Of a stretch of DNA of 6,485 bases, positions 1 through 6,485 are shown in pieces. How positions within the stretch are numbered: position 1 is the stretch's first letter; each line of letters begins with the position of its first letter. Position numbers and translations under genes: made by a program. This DNA comes from Oceanospirillaceae bacterium (GTDB lineage Bacteria; Pseudomonadota; Gammaproteobacteria; Pseudomonadales; Balneatricaceae). The notes under the pieces were generated by a model. That model searched no databases. It worked only from the letters and a program-made list of their open reading frames with translations, and was not told the DNA's origin. The stretch lies in contig DNNY01000185.1 of NCBI GenBank assembly GCA_003497765.1, positions 1 through 6,485 of the forward strand, given 5' to 3'.

Positions 1-1
1 T

Positions 2-682
2 ATTTTGGCCGTTGCTAACAAGCAGGATGAAATTATTGTCCGTTTGGAATCGGCTGGTGGTATGGTGCATTCCTATGGCCTTGCTGCTTCCCAGTTAGCC
101 CGTATTCGTGAGGCTGACTTAAATCTTACCATCTGTATTGATAAAGTGGCTGCCAGTGGTGGCTATATGATGGCTTGTTTAGCGAATAAGATTATTGCTG
201 CCCCTTTTGCCATAGTCGGTTCTATAGGTGTAGTAGCGCAAGTACCTAATATTCATAAGTTACTAAAAAAGCATGATATTGATGTTGAGGTATTAACTGC
301 GGGAGAACATAAACGCACTTTGACAATGCTGGGGGAGAATACCCGTAAAGACAAAGATAAGTTTATGGAAGACCTGCAAATAACCCATGACTTGTTTAAA
401 GACTGGGTTTCTGAGCAGCGCCCACAAGTTAATATCAAGGAAGTCGCCAATGGCGATGTATGGTATGGGCAACAGGCTCTCAATAATCATCTAGTGGACG
501 CATTAGGTACTTCCGATGATTACTTACAACAACTTACTAAAGATAAAGCGGCAGTGATTTTAGTTTCCTACGAAGAGAAAAAATCCGTGGGAGAAAAACT
601 GGGTTTGGCGGCGGCAAGTGCATTTGAAACTTTAGCCGCGCGCTTTTGGACTCGATCCAACCACAATGATGTGCAGCATTAG
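2..682 (+). CDS. sohB: SohB-family inner-membrane serine peptidase (5'-truncated by window edge)
   Basis: C-terminal part of a SohB/SppA-like (peptidase family S49) membrane-anchored protease, thought to act on the periplasmic side of the inner membrane and to degrade signal-peptide remnants or misfolded envelope proteins. The reading frame is open from base 2; the TTG at 5 is an internal Leu codon, not a real start. Compared with the roughly 350-residue E. coli protein, about 120 N-terminal residues, including the membrane anchor, lie left of the window. Seen directly: the substrate-groove segment RLESAGGMVHSYGLA, the nucleophile motif DKVAASGGYMMA with the catalytic Ser codon at 155-157, the block APFAIVGSIGVVAQ, and the general-base Lys in GEHKRTLT (codon 311-313). 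Both members of the Ser-Lys dyad are therefore present. The motif WYGQQAL lies near the C-terminus and the frame ends at TAG 680-682. Assignment to SohB rather than SppA rests on overall similarity to E. coli SohB along the visible length. Confidence 0.95.
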   Translation: MLAVANKQDEIIVRLESAGGMVHSYGLAASQLARIREADLNLTICIDKVAASGGYMMACLANKIIAAPFAIVGSIGVVAQVPNIHKLLKKHDIDVEVLTAGEHKRTLTMLGENTRKDKDKFMEDLQITHDLFKDWVSEQRPQVNIKEVANGDVWYGQQALNNHLVDALGTSDDYLQQLTKDKAAVILVSYEEKKSVGEKLGLAAASAFETLAARFWTRSNHNDVQH

Positions 683-695
683 TGATTATGCAGAC

Positions 696-731
696 TGATA
701 GGATTAGTAGCCTTATTAAATTTTCCTATCA
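696..731. repeat. 8-bp perfect inverted repeat between sohB and tmcA
   Basis: TGATAGGA (696-703) is exactly complementary to TCCTATCA (724-731), separated by 20 nt. It begins 13 nt after the sohB stop. A hairpin in the transcript is possible, but the stem is AT-rich, the loop is long and no T run follows, so it is not a canonical intrinsic terminator. It could be a weak terminator, an operator or chance. Confidence 0.3.
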
Positions 732-805
732 AGTCAAACTTGGTCATGGTTATAGGGCATCTTTGCAGGGTATAAACATTTTGCCACTCTAGCGACTTCA
801 TAACT

Positions 806-2884
806 ATGCCTCAATTTCAACAATGGTCTGCGTTTTTAACTACTTGGCAACAACTACAGGTTCGCCAACAGCGAAGTCTTATTGTTTTAAAGGCATGTGG
901 TTCAACCTATAACCAAGTAATATCGGCCTTGCTTGGTGATTCTCAAGTCTCTGGCATTAGCGTTAATATGCCAGAGCTGAGCTTAGATGGTATAACTGAT
1001 ATCCAACCACAGCAGGCTAAGCAATACTTAGGCCGTAGTCATAATATACTTATTTATCAATCTATTGATGAATTTAATATCAACAGCTTTTGTGCCCTAT
1101 GTGGCACACTTGTGGCAGGTGGCCTAGCCATTATTATTGTGCCTGATCAGCAAGCTTGGGAACAATGTTTGGATAAACAAGCCAAAGGTTATGGTTATAC
1201 GCAAGAGAAAATTACTTCGCCATTTCGGTCGTGGTGGCAAGGTATTTGGGATAACCACCCTAGCGTTATGATACTTTCTGCACAAGCTCAGGGTGAAGCT
1301 GAACGACTAAGTCACTCTTTACCAGCTGTTGACCAGTTCAAAGTTGATAAAACCCTAAGGTTAGAGCCAGACCAAGATGCCGTGGTAAAAGCGGTAACGA
1401 ATATAGTTAGCACAGAGCAAACTATATTTTGGTTAAGTGGTGCCAGAGGTAGAGGTAAAACAGTTGCTCTAGCGGCGGCGTTAAGCGAATTAGTTAAGCA
1501 GGGCGTACCCACCATAATTACTAGTGCCGCCAGTCAATCGGCTAGTAGCGTATTGCAACAACATAGTCTTGAATACAGTCTAGATAGTCCCTTTATCGCC
1601 ATAGACCAATTGCTTGAATTAGTGCCAAAGCCATCTCAGCCAGCCCAGTTAGTAGTGGTGGAAGAAGCGGCAAACATGCCCATGGCCTTACTACAGGCTT
1701 TAATGACACGTTACTCGCGTTTAGTGCTGGTAAGTACTCAGGACGGTTATGAAGGTACCGGGCAGGGTCTGGCTATAAAACTGCCACTTATAGCCCGGCG
1801 TGAGGGTTTTGCATTAGAGTATTTTGAGCTTACTAAACCAATGCGCTGGCTTACTGCAGACCCATTAGAGGATTTGCTACAGCAAAGCTTTTTGGTCAAA
1901 CAATTGCCAGCCGTTGCCAAGCATAGTGATCTTTCTAAGCTTTCCCATAGTGTGGTTACCGGACAAAACCTAATTGATCGACCTAGCTTACTTGAGCAGA
2001 TTTATAGTTTACTAACGTTGGCTCATTATCAAACATCACCCCAAGATCTGCGCCTTTTGCTTGACCATCCTGACATGTCTATACATATCTGGCTTAATCA
2101 GCTAGATCAGCTTGTTGGCGTGGCTTGCGTTATGGCCGAAGGTGGCTTGGCTACATCTTTAACCAAGGCCATTGCTAGGGGTGAGCGGCGTGTGCAAGGG
2201 CATTTATTACCCCAAATACTCGCCCAACAAGCTGGTCTAGCTACAGCGGCTGAGTTACATATGCGACGCATACAGCGCATAGCGGTGCATCCTGATATTC
2301 AACAGCGTGGTGTCGGCAAGCAGATGCTTAGCAAACTTTATAATTATTACTGTCGGATCGGACAAATCGATTGCTTGGGTGTGAGCTTTGCCGCAGAGCC
2401 AGAAGTGGTAAGATTTTGGTTAGCATCTGGCTACTCTCCAGTGTGGGCTGGGCAGCGTTTAGATACTGCGACAGCCCTGCCAAGTGTGCAGGTCGTTTTG
2501 CCTATTTCCCATACCGCCCACGAGCATACTAAATTATTACAAGCCCATTTTTTCTATTATTGTTTAGCTTTAGAACCCACTTGGCAGTCGCCTTTGGCAA
2601 AAGAGATTATTGAATTAATCCGGCCTTGCTTTAAACCCATAAATACGGCCTTTTTAACTGATTTAATTACCCAAGTTGGCGCTGCAAAAGGTAATATATA
2701 TGCTATTAAGCCCTATTTATATCAGCGCTTATTATGCGCACATAAGTTGCCCGAAACTTCTCAAGTTTGGCTTGGAAATTATTGGCAATCTAACCTCACT
2801 CAAAAGCAATTTGTGGCCCTTACCAGGGATTTAGTAGTCGAATGGCATGATATCGACGGTGATGATTTATCTGCATGGCTGTAA
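806..2884 (+). CDS. tmcA: tRNA(Met) cytidine acetyltransferase TmcA
   Basis: Acetylates N4 of cytidine 34 (ac4C) in elongator tRNA-Met using acetyl-CoA and NTP hydrolysis; this prevents misreading of the Ile AUA codon. Cytoplasmic. At 692 aa it is slightly longer than the E. coli enzyme (about 670). Domains in order: an N-terminal TmcA_N/DUF1726 region (about 1-180); a RecD-like helicase/ATPase module (about 185-370) with Walker A GARGRGKT (212-219), a Walker B-like VVVEEAANMP (283-292) and the conserved DGYEGTGQGL (313-322); a GNAT acetyltransferase domain (about 400-560) with RRIQRIAVHP (487-496) and the acetyl-CoA loop QQRGVG (499-504); and a C-terminal tRNA-binding region (about 570-692). 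The usual Walker B Asp is Glu286 here. The ATG at 806 lacks a clear Shine-Dalgarno sequence, but the N-terminus fits the family length. It is 123 nt from sohB and 114 nt from selD, so co-transcription is possible but unproven. Confidence 0.95.
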   Translation: MPQFQQWSAFLTTWQQLQVRQQRSLIVLKACGSTYNQVISALLGDSQVSGISVNMPELSLDGITDIQPQQAKQYLGRSHNILIYQSIDEFNINSFCALCGTLVAGGLAIIIVPDQQAWEQCLDKQAKGYGYTQEKITSPFRSWWQGIWDNHPSVMILSAQAQGEAERLSHSLPAVDQFKVDKTLRLEPDQDAVVKAVTNIVSTEQTIFWLSGARGRGKTVALAAALSELVKQGVPTIITSAASQSASSVLQQHSLEYSLDSPFIAIDQLLELVPKPSQPAQLVVVEEAANMPMALLQALMTRYSRLVLVSTQDGYEGTGQGLAIKLPLIARREGFALEYFELTKPMRWLTADPLEDLLQQSFLVKQLPAVAKHSDLSKLSHSVVTGQNLIDRPSLLEQIYSLLTLAHYQTSPQDLRLLLDHPDMSIHIWLNQLDQLVGVACVMAEGGLATSLTKAIARGERRVQGHLLPQILAQQAGLATAAELHMRRIQRIAVHPDIQQRGVGKQMLSKLYNYYCRIGQIDCLGVSFAAEPEVVRFWLASGYSPVWAGQRLDTATALPSVQVVLPISHTAHEHTKLLQAHFFYYCLALEPTWQSPLAKEIIELIRPCFKPINTAFLTDLITQVGAAKGNIYAIKPYLYQRLLCAHKLPETSQVWLGNYWQSNLTQKQFVALTRDLVVEWHDIDGDDLSAWL

Positions 2885-2929
2885 AGCCGATATATGACCG
2901 TATAAGGAGCGCTTAGTCCCGGCCAAGGA

Positions 2930-2947
2930 AAAGGTTGAACAACCTTT
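2930..2947. repeat. Short tight inverted repeat between tmcA and selD
   Basis: The arms AAAGGTTG (2930-2937) and CAACCTTT (2940-2947) are perfectly complementary around two A residues. In RNA this would fold as about 7 bp closed by a GAAC tetraloop. No T tract follows on the plus strand. On the minus strand a short TTTT run overlaps the stem end. It could be a weak terminator after tmcA, a structure in the selD leader or a protein-binding palindrome; the sequence does not decide. Confidence 0.35.
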
Positions 2948-2986
2948 GGTCAGAGCTGATAATAACCTTACGTCTAGTCTTATTAT

Positions 2987-2992
2987 AAAGGA
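2987..2992 (+). promoter_or_regulatory. Shine-Dalgarno site of selD
   Basis: AAAGGA lies 6 nt before the GTG codon at 2999. This is the clearest ribosome binding site in the window and it decides the non-ATG start of selD, together with the match of the N-terminus ([15 protein letters not shown]) to the family. Confidence 0.75.
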
Positions 2993-2998
2993 AACAGT

Positions 2999-4045
2999 GT
3001 GACTGTTAGATTAACGCAATATAGCCACGGTGCAGGGTGTGGCTGCAAGATTGCTCCCCAAGTGCTGGATAGGATTTTGCAGAGCCAATTGCCTATCAAC
3101 GGCATAGTACCAGACCCTCGGCTTTTAGTTGGTAATGATAGCCGTGATGATGCCGCGGTATTTGACCTTGGCGATGGCACTGCCATTGTTAGCACTACTG
3201 ATTTCTTTATGCCCATTGTTGATGATCCATTTGATTTTGGTCGGGTAGCTGCCACCAATGCTATTAGTGATATTTATGCCATGGGTGGCACCCCCCTTAT
3301 GGCCATTGCCATACTTGGCTGGCCAGTTAATATTCTCCCTCCCGAAGTGGCAGGCATGGTAATAGATGGTGCCCGGGCTATTTGTAGTGAAGCAGGGATT
3401 AGCCTAGCTGGGGGCCATAGTATTGATGCTCCCGAGCCTATTTTTGGTTTGGCAGTAACGGGTAGAGTTGCGTTAGATAATTTAAAACGTAATGACCAAG
3501 CCCAAGCAGGCGATAGTTTATTACTGACCAAGCCTTTGGGGGTAGGTATCCTTACGACAGCTGAAAAAAAGGGCATTTTGCGTTCACAAGACACTTATTT
3601 AGCCCGTGATAATATGGTTCAGCTAAACACTATCGGTGAGCAATTAGCCCAAGTTTCAGGTGTAAATGCCATAACCGATGTAACAGGTTTTGGGTTACTT
3701 GGCCATCTATTAGAGGTATGTCGAGGTAGTCAGTTACTGGCTAGCATTGAAGAGCATAGTATCCCTTTGCTCACGGACTTGGATTACTACCTAGATCAAG
3801 AGGCCATCCCTGGGGGTAGTGGTCGCAATTTTGCTAGTTATGGTCAAGATCTTCCTCCATTAACAGCACGACAAAAACATATTTTTTGTGATCCTCAAAC
3901 TAGTGGCGGTTTGCTGGTTTCCGTTGCGCCAGATGCCAAGCAGGAAGTAGAGCAGTTGCTTTCACAAAAGCAGTTGCCAGTGCACTGGATTGGTTCTTTA
4001 GGGGATAAAGCCGATAGTCTTGCTCCATGGGTGCAAGTAAATTGA
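2999..4045 (+). CDS. selD: Selenide, water dikinase (selenophosphate synthetase), Cys form
   Basis: Converts selenide plus ATP to monoselenophosphate, AMP and phosphate. The product is the selenium donor for selenouridine in tRNA and, where the Sec machinery exists, for selenocysteine. Length is 348 aa against 347 in E. coli. The start is GTG at 2999, backed by a good Shine-Dalgarno sequence. The N-terminal catalytic loop SHGAGCGCK carries Cys14 and Lys17, matching E. coli Cys17 and Lys20; there is no in-frame TGA, so this is not a selenocysteine-containing SelD. AIRS-type metal/ATP-binding motifs follow: SRDDAAVFD (Asp50/Asp51), STTDFF (Asp68), [11 protein letters not shown] (Asp91), GGHSID (138-143), [12 protein letters not shown] (Asp227) and DPQTSGG (298-304). 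The full domain set is intact. Its 3' end overlaps the next gene, selU, which consumes its product, indicating one translationally coupled unit. What drives transcription is unclear: it may read through from tmcA or start in the 114-nt gap. Confidence 0.97.
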   Translation: MTVRLTQYSHGAGCGCKIAPQVLDRILQSQLPINGIVPDPRLLVGNDSRDDAAVFDLGDGTAIVSTTDFFMPIVDDPFDFGRVAATNAISDIYAMGGTPLMAIAILGWPVNILPPEVAGMVIDGARAICSEAGISLAGGHSIDAPEPIFGLAVTGRVALDNLKRNDQAQAGDSLLLTKPLGVGILTTAEKKGILRSQDTYLARDNMVQLNTIGEQLAQVSGVNAITDVTGFGLLGHLLEVCRGSQLLASIEEHSIPLLTDLDYYLDQEAIPGGSGRNFASYGQDLPPLTARQKHIFCDPQTSGGLLVSVAPDAKQEVEQLLSQKQLPVHWIGSLGDKADSLAPWVQVN

Positions 4046-5160
4046 TTCCGGCGGACATTACAGCGGAGCAGTTCGACCAACTCTTATTATCGGGTCGGCC
4101 TTTAATTGATTTGCGGGCACCCATAGAATTTTCTCGGGGTGCTTTTCCAGCCAGTGTTAGTTTGCCCTTGATGTCAGACACCGAAAGAGAACTGGTGGGT
4201 ACCTGTTATAAGCAACAAGGCCAAGAAGCAGCCATTGCCTTGGGTCATCAGCTGGTCCAAGGTGAGACCAAGCAAGCGCGTATTGATGCTTGGACAAGCC
4301 AACTAGATCAGCATCCAACAAGCGTTATTTACTGCTTTCGTGGTGGTCTAAGATCACGTATCACTCAACAATGGTTAGCTGAGTCAGGTTACCCTGTGGC
4401 TTTGGTTGCCGGTGGTTACAAAGCTTTACGACAACATTGTTTAATGCGCACTGAAACTTTATTAAAGCAGTTACCAGCCATAGTCTTAAGTGGGCGCACT
4501 GGCACAGGTAAGACTGGCGTGCTTGCTGGTTTTCCACGCTTTGTTGATTTAGAAAAATTGGCCCATCATCGAGGCTCAAGTTTTGGTAAACATTTTGATC
4601 CACAACCTAGTCAAATAGATTTCGAAAGTGCCTTAACCCTCGCTTTGTTAAAATTAGCCCAAGCTGGTAATGCAATGGTAGCTTTTGAAGATGAAAGTCG
4701 TTTGATAGGGCGGTGCATGATGCCAGAGTGTCTGCAACTAAAGTTAAAACAATCTCCCATATTAGTTCTTGAGGATCGTCTTGAGTCGCGCGTTGAACGT
4801 ATATTAGATGAATATGTGATTGCTGCTATGGAGGAACGTGAAAAGCGCCTACATGACCCTCAATTGGCCTTTGATCACTTGGCCCACGGGCTCAATCAAA
4901 GCCTCTATAAAATTAGAAAGCGCTTAGGGGGTGTCAATCATACCCAGGCGCAAAAACTACTGGCTAATGCCCTAGCTATTCAAGCAGACACTGGTGCGTT
5001 TGAAGCTCACCGTGCCTGGATTCAGTTTTTGCTAGAGCATTATTACGACCCTATGTATGACTATCAACTATCACTTAAAAGTGAGCGGGTCAAAATTTGC
5101 GGCACTAGTACGCAATTAACAACTTGGTTGGCTGATAACATAGCCGCCGCCGCTTGTTAA
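4027..5160 (+). CDS. selU: tRNA 2-selenouridine synthase (SelU/MnmH)
   Basis: Uses selenophosphate to turn 2-thiouridine at wobble position 34 of tRNA-Lys, -Glu and -Gln into 2-selenouridine, through a geranylated S-intermediate. Also known as ybbB or mnmH. Length is 377 aa (E. coli 364). The N-terminal rhodanese domain (about 15-140) contains [17 protein letters not shown] and the loop YCFRGGLRS, with Cys103 aligning to the catalytic Cys of the E. coli protein; GGYKALR (129-135) follows. The C-terminal P-loop domain has Walker A GRTGTGKT (156-163), [10 protein letters not shown] (178-187), EDESRLIG (221-228) and the family signature YYDPMYDY (339-346). The ATG at 4027 overlaps selD by 19 nt. 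A TTG at 4042, overlapping the selD TGA as TTGA, is a credible alternative start giving 372 aa; neither has a strong ribosome binding site, so translation probably depends on coupling to selD. The protein ends in a run of Ala codons partly built from GCC repeats. Confidence 0.96.
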   Translation: MGASKLIPADITAEQFDQLLLSGRPLIDLRAPIEFSRGAFPASVSLPLMSDTERELVGTCYKQQGQEAAIALGHQLVQGETKQARIDAWTSQLDQHPTSVIYCFRGGLRSRITQQWLAESGYPVALVAGGYKALRQHCLMRTETLLKQLPAIVLSGRTGTGKTGVLAGFPRFVDLEKLAHHRGSSFGKHFDPQPSQIDFESALTLALLKLAQAGNAMVAFEDESRLIGRCMMPECLQLKLKQSPILVLEDRLESRVERILDEYVIAAMEEREKRLHDPQLAFDHLAHGLNQSLYKIRKRLGGVNHTQAQKLLANALAIQADTGAFEAHRAWIQFLLEHYYDPMYDYQLSLKSERVKICGTSTQLTTWLADNIAAAAC

Positions 5161-5185
5161 TGGACTCCCTGTGTCGTCAAAATAC

Positions 5186-5194
5186 TGGTAAAAT
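5186..5194 (+). promoter_or_regulatory. Candidate extended -10 promoter for the DUF2185-ybfF pair
   Basis: TGGTAAAAT fits an extended -10 element (TG, one base, then a hexamer matching TATAAT at five of six positions). No good -35 is seen 16-18 nt upstream, which extended -10 promoters tolerate. The implied transcript start near 5201 would leave a leader of about 34 nt before the ATG at 5235. Placement in the only gap between selU and the next gene supports it; this is inference from motif alone. Confidence 0.4.
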
Positions 5195-5234
5195 TTAACT
5201 TAATAAAAGCGTTCTTAAGCAAACGTAGATTTTT

Positions 5235-5618
5235 ATGAAAAACTCTTCAAGACAGACTCGTCATGGCCATATGGCCCGTGTTTCAAAGTTAGCCTTAGGT
5301 GATGAAGCCTTGCCCGTGCGCTTTATGTACAAGACAGTGCCAGAACATGCCAATGATACTGGTTGGCGCTTATTTACTGGCTATGAGTCAGCAGAGTTTC
5401 TAGCTGATTTTGACAATTTAGAGCCTTTTCCAATTGCGCCGCTGGTAGAAAAAGATTCCAGCTTTCAAGCTTTGTTAGACAGTAATGCTGGTAGCGTCTG
5501 GGAGCGTTTACCAGGGAAAAACTGGCAGGCAGTGGATGACTTTGAAATACCTTATGAAGAAGTTGATGTTGAGATTAGTAATGATTTAGATGACTTTATT
5601 GAACCCATCTGGAAATAA
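5235..5618 (+). CDS. DUF2185 / Imm33-like domain protein, function unknown
   Basis: A 127-aa soluble protein with no signal peptide or membrane segment. Residues about 16-92 match the pattern I know from the DUF2185 family (Pfam calls it Imm33, a putative immunity protein family): VSKLALG, then VRFMYKTVP, the core NDTGWRLFTGYES (40-52), a segment ending in LLDSNAGSVWER (80-91). The C-terminal tail 101-123 is strongly acidic, with 11 of 23 residues Asp or Glu, and follows a Trp-containing linker. The N-terminal dozen residues are basic and polar; Met13 (codon 5271) is an alternative start, and no clear Shine-Dalgarno precedes either. It lies 74 nt after selU and 5 nt before the hydrolase gene, so it likely forms a two-gene unit with it. 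No toxin or secretion gene is nearby, so an immunity role is not supported by context. Biochemical function is unknown. Confidence 0.8.
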   Translation: MKNSSRQTRHGHMARVSKLALGDEALPVRFMYKTVPEHANDTGWRLFTGYESAEFLADFDNLEPFPIAPLVEKDSSFQALLDSNAGSVWERLPGKNWQAVDDFEIPYEEVDVEISNDLDDFIEPIWK

Positions 5619-5623
5619 TTTCT

Positions 5624-6409
5624 GTGCTGTTAAATTATCAAGAATTTAATGTTGGCAAAGGCATTCCTTTAGTCGTTATACATGGTCTATTTGGTGCATC
5701 GGATAACTGGCGTAGTCATATTTTACGCTGGAGCGAAGAGCTCCATATTATTAGTTTAGACCTACGTAACCATGGCCGCTCTTTCCATGCCGAGACAATG
5801 TCATATCAGATGATGGCTGATGATGTCGTGGCTTTATTAAAGCACTTAAATATTTCCCAAGCCCACTTTTTAGGTCATTCGATGGGAGGCAAGGTAGTTA
5901 TGCAGCTAGGCCTGCATTACGCTGATATGGTAAGCAGTTTGGTTATTGCTGATATTGCCCCAATTCAATACGCCCCTCGTCATGATGATATTTTTGCGGG
6001 CTTAAAAGCTGTGGATATGGATAGCCTGCAGAGTCGTAAGCAAGGCTTAGAAATATTGGCATCCTATATTGATGATGCCAGAATTTGTCAGTTTTTAATT
6101 AAAAGCCTTTATCGCAACGAAGTGGGGGACTTTGCTTGGCGGTTCAATTTAGACGCAGTGATAAATGAATACCTTGTAATCAGCTCAGCTATCAAAGGTG
6201 GCACGCCTTATTTAGGGCCTGTGTTGGTTTTAAAAGGTGGTGCTTCTTCTTATATCTTACCAGAGCATCGTCAAGCCTTTGGGCAAATATTGCCTAACGC
6301 AGAATTAAAAGTGATGTCCAATTGTGGGCATTGGTTACACGCTGAAAAACCAGATTTATTTGTACGACTAGTATCACGTTTTATCAATAGCTTGCCCTTA
6401 GGTGACTAG
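5624..6409 (+). CDS. ybfF: Alpha/beta-hydrolase fold esterase, YbfF family
   Basis: A cytoplasmic serine esterase/thioesterase-like hydrolase closely resembling E. coli YbfF, for which activity on acyl esters, including acyl-CoA-type substrates, has been described; the physiological substrate is uncertain. It has 261 aa, normal for the family. Seen: oxyanion-hole motif HGLFG (20-24); DLRNHGRS (46-53); nucleophile elbow GHSMGG (84-89) with Ser86; ADIAPIQY (109-116), whose Asp110 is the likely triad acid in this family; and CGHWLHAEKP (234-243) with His236 as the triad base. The catalytic set is complete. The start is GTG at 5624, 5 nt after the upstream stop, with a weak GGAAA at 5611-5615, suggesting coupled translation with the DUF2185 gene. 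No intrinsic terminator is visible after the TAG at 6407-6409. Confidence 0.93.
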   Translation: MLLNYQEFNVGKGIPLVVIHGLFGASDNWRSHILRWSEELHIISLDLRNHGRSFHAETMSYQMMADDVVALLKHLNISQAHFLGHSMGGKVVMQLGLHYADMVSSLVIADIAPIQYAPRHDDIFAGLKAVDMDSLQSRKQGLEILASYIDDARICQFLIKSLYRNEVGDFAWRFNLDAVINEYLVISSAIKGGTPYLGPVLVLKGGASSYILPEHRQAFGQILPNAELKVMSNCGHWLHAEKPDLFVRLVSRFINSLPLGD

Positions 6410-6447
6410 CTAATAGTAAAAACAATCTCTGCTGCTGCATGGGGTTA

Positions 6448-6456
6448 TGTTAGAAT
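6448..6456 (+). promoter_or_regulatory. Candidate extended -10 promoter for the gene right of the window
   Basis: TGTTAGAAT is an extended -10 pattern (TG, one base, then TAGAAT, five of six matches). It lies in the 76-nt tail after ybfF and points out of the window to the right. No convincing -35 precedes it. The predicted start would be near 6463. In E. coli, ybfF neighbours seqA, so a seqA-like gene downstream is a possibility, but nothing in the window shows it. Confidence 0.4.
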
Positions 6457-6485
6457 ACGTTTTAAATCGATAAGCTACTCTTTAA

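Noticed and set aside
5..7. TTG as the start of the sohB frame
   Set aside because: The frame stays open to the left edge (ATT before it) and the family has about 120 more N-terminal residues including the membrane anchor, so this is an internal Leu codon.
771..776. TATAAA as a -10 box for tmcA
   Set aside because: The critical final T is missing and no reasonable -35 sits 16-18 nt upstream; TATAGG at 751-756 is equally weak.
2981..2986. TATTAT as a -10 box for selD
   Set aside because: The implied transcript start would fall on or after the Shine-Dalgarno sequence, and the best -35-like hexamer (CTGATA) is 19 nt away, so it is not a convincing promoter.
3274..3594. Minus-strand open frame of 106 codons inside selD
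   Set aside because: It lies wholly within a strongly conserved coding region, encodes no recognisable motif and is best explained as an antisense shadow. The same applies to the minus-strand frames at 253-490, 1312-1515, 2983-3258, 3895-4181 and 4361-4603.
5142..5153. GCC triplet run at the selU 3' end
   Set aside because: Only a few repeats encoding an Ala tail; no sign of a variable or functional repeat.
5199..5219. CTTAA/TTAAG inverted repeat before the DUF2185 gene
   Set aside because: Only five AT-rich base pairs around an 11-nt loop; expected by chance in an AT-rich gap.

Overview
The window is a compact, ordinary-looking stretch of gammaproteobacterial chromosome. It holds six genes, all on the plus strand. 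Proteins resembling enterobacterial SohB, TmcA, SelD, SelU (YbbB/MnmH) and YbfF support this placement. AT-leaning codon choice and frequent TTA/AGT/TTG codons fit a marine-type lineage such as Alteromonadales or a relative, but genus cannot be settled from the sequence. There are no mobile elements, CRISPR arrays, tRNA/rRNA genes or large repeats.

Layout: (1) 2-682 is the C-terminal two thirds of the SohB inner-membrane peptidase, cut by the left edge. (2) After a 123-nt gap comes tmcA (806-2884), the tRNA-Met cytidine acetyltransferase. (3) After a 114-nt gap with a short inverted repeat comes selD (2999-4045), selenophosphate synthetase, overlapping selU (4027-5160), tRNA 2-selenouridine synthase. 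(4) After a 74-nt gap with a plausible extended -10 promoter comes a small DUF2185/Imm33-like protein (5235-5618). It lies 5 nt upstream of a GTG-started YbfF-type alpha/beta hydrolase (5624-6409). (5) The last 76 nt hold no gene but contain an extended -10-like element that may drive the next gene to the right.

Functionally, the centre is a tRNA wobble-base modification block. TmcA makes ac4C34 on elongator tRNA-Met. SelD makes the selenium donor that SelU uses to install 2-selenouridine at U34 of tRNA-Lys/Glu/Gln. The SelD-SelU pair is self-contained, and no selA/selB/selC is visible here. SelD carries cysteine, not selenocysteine, in its active site. The flanking sohB and ybfF genes have no evident mechanistic link to tRNA modification.

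I did not find an exciting undescribed system. The items most worth a second look are the DUF2185/Imm33-like gene sitting in a housekeeping context with no toxin nearby, a Glu in place of the usual Asp in the Walker B motif of TmcA, and the ambiguous selU start inside the selD end.
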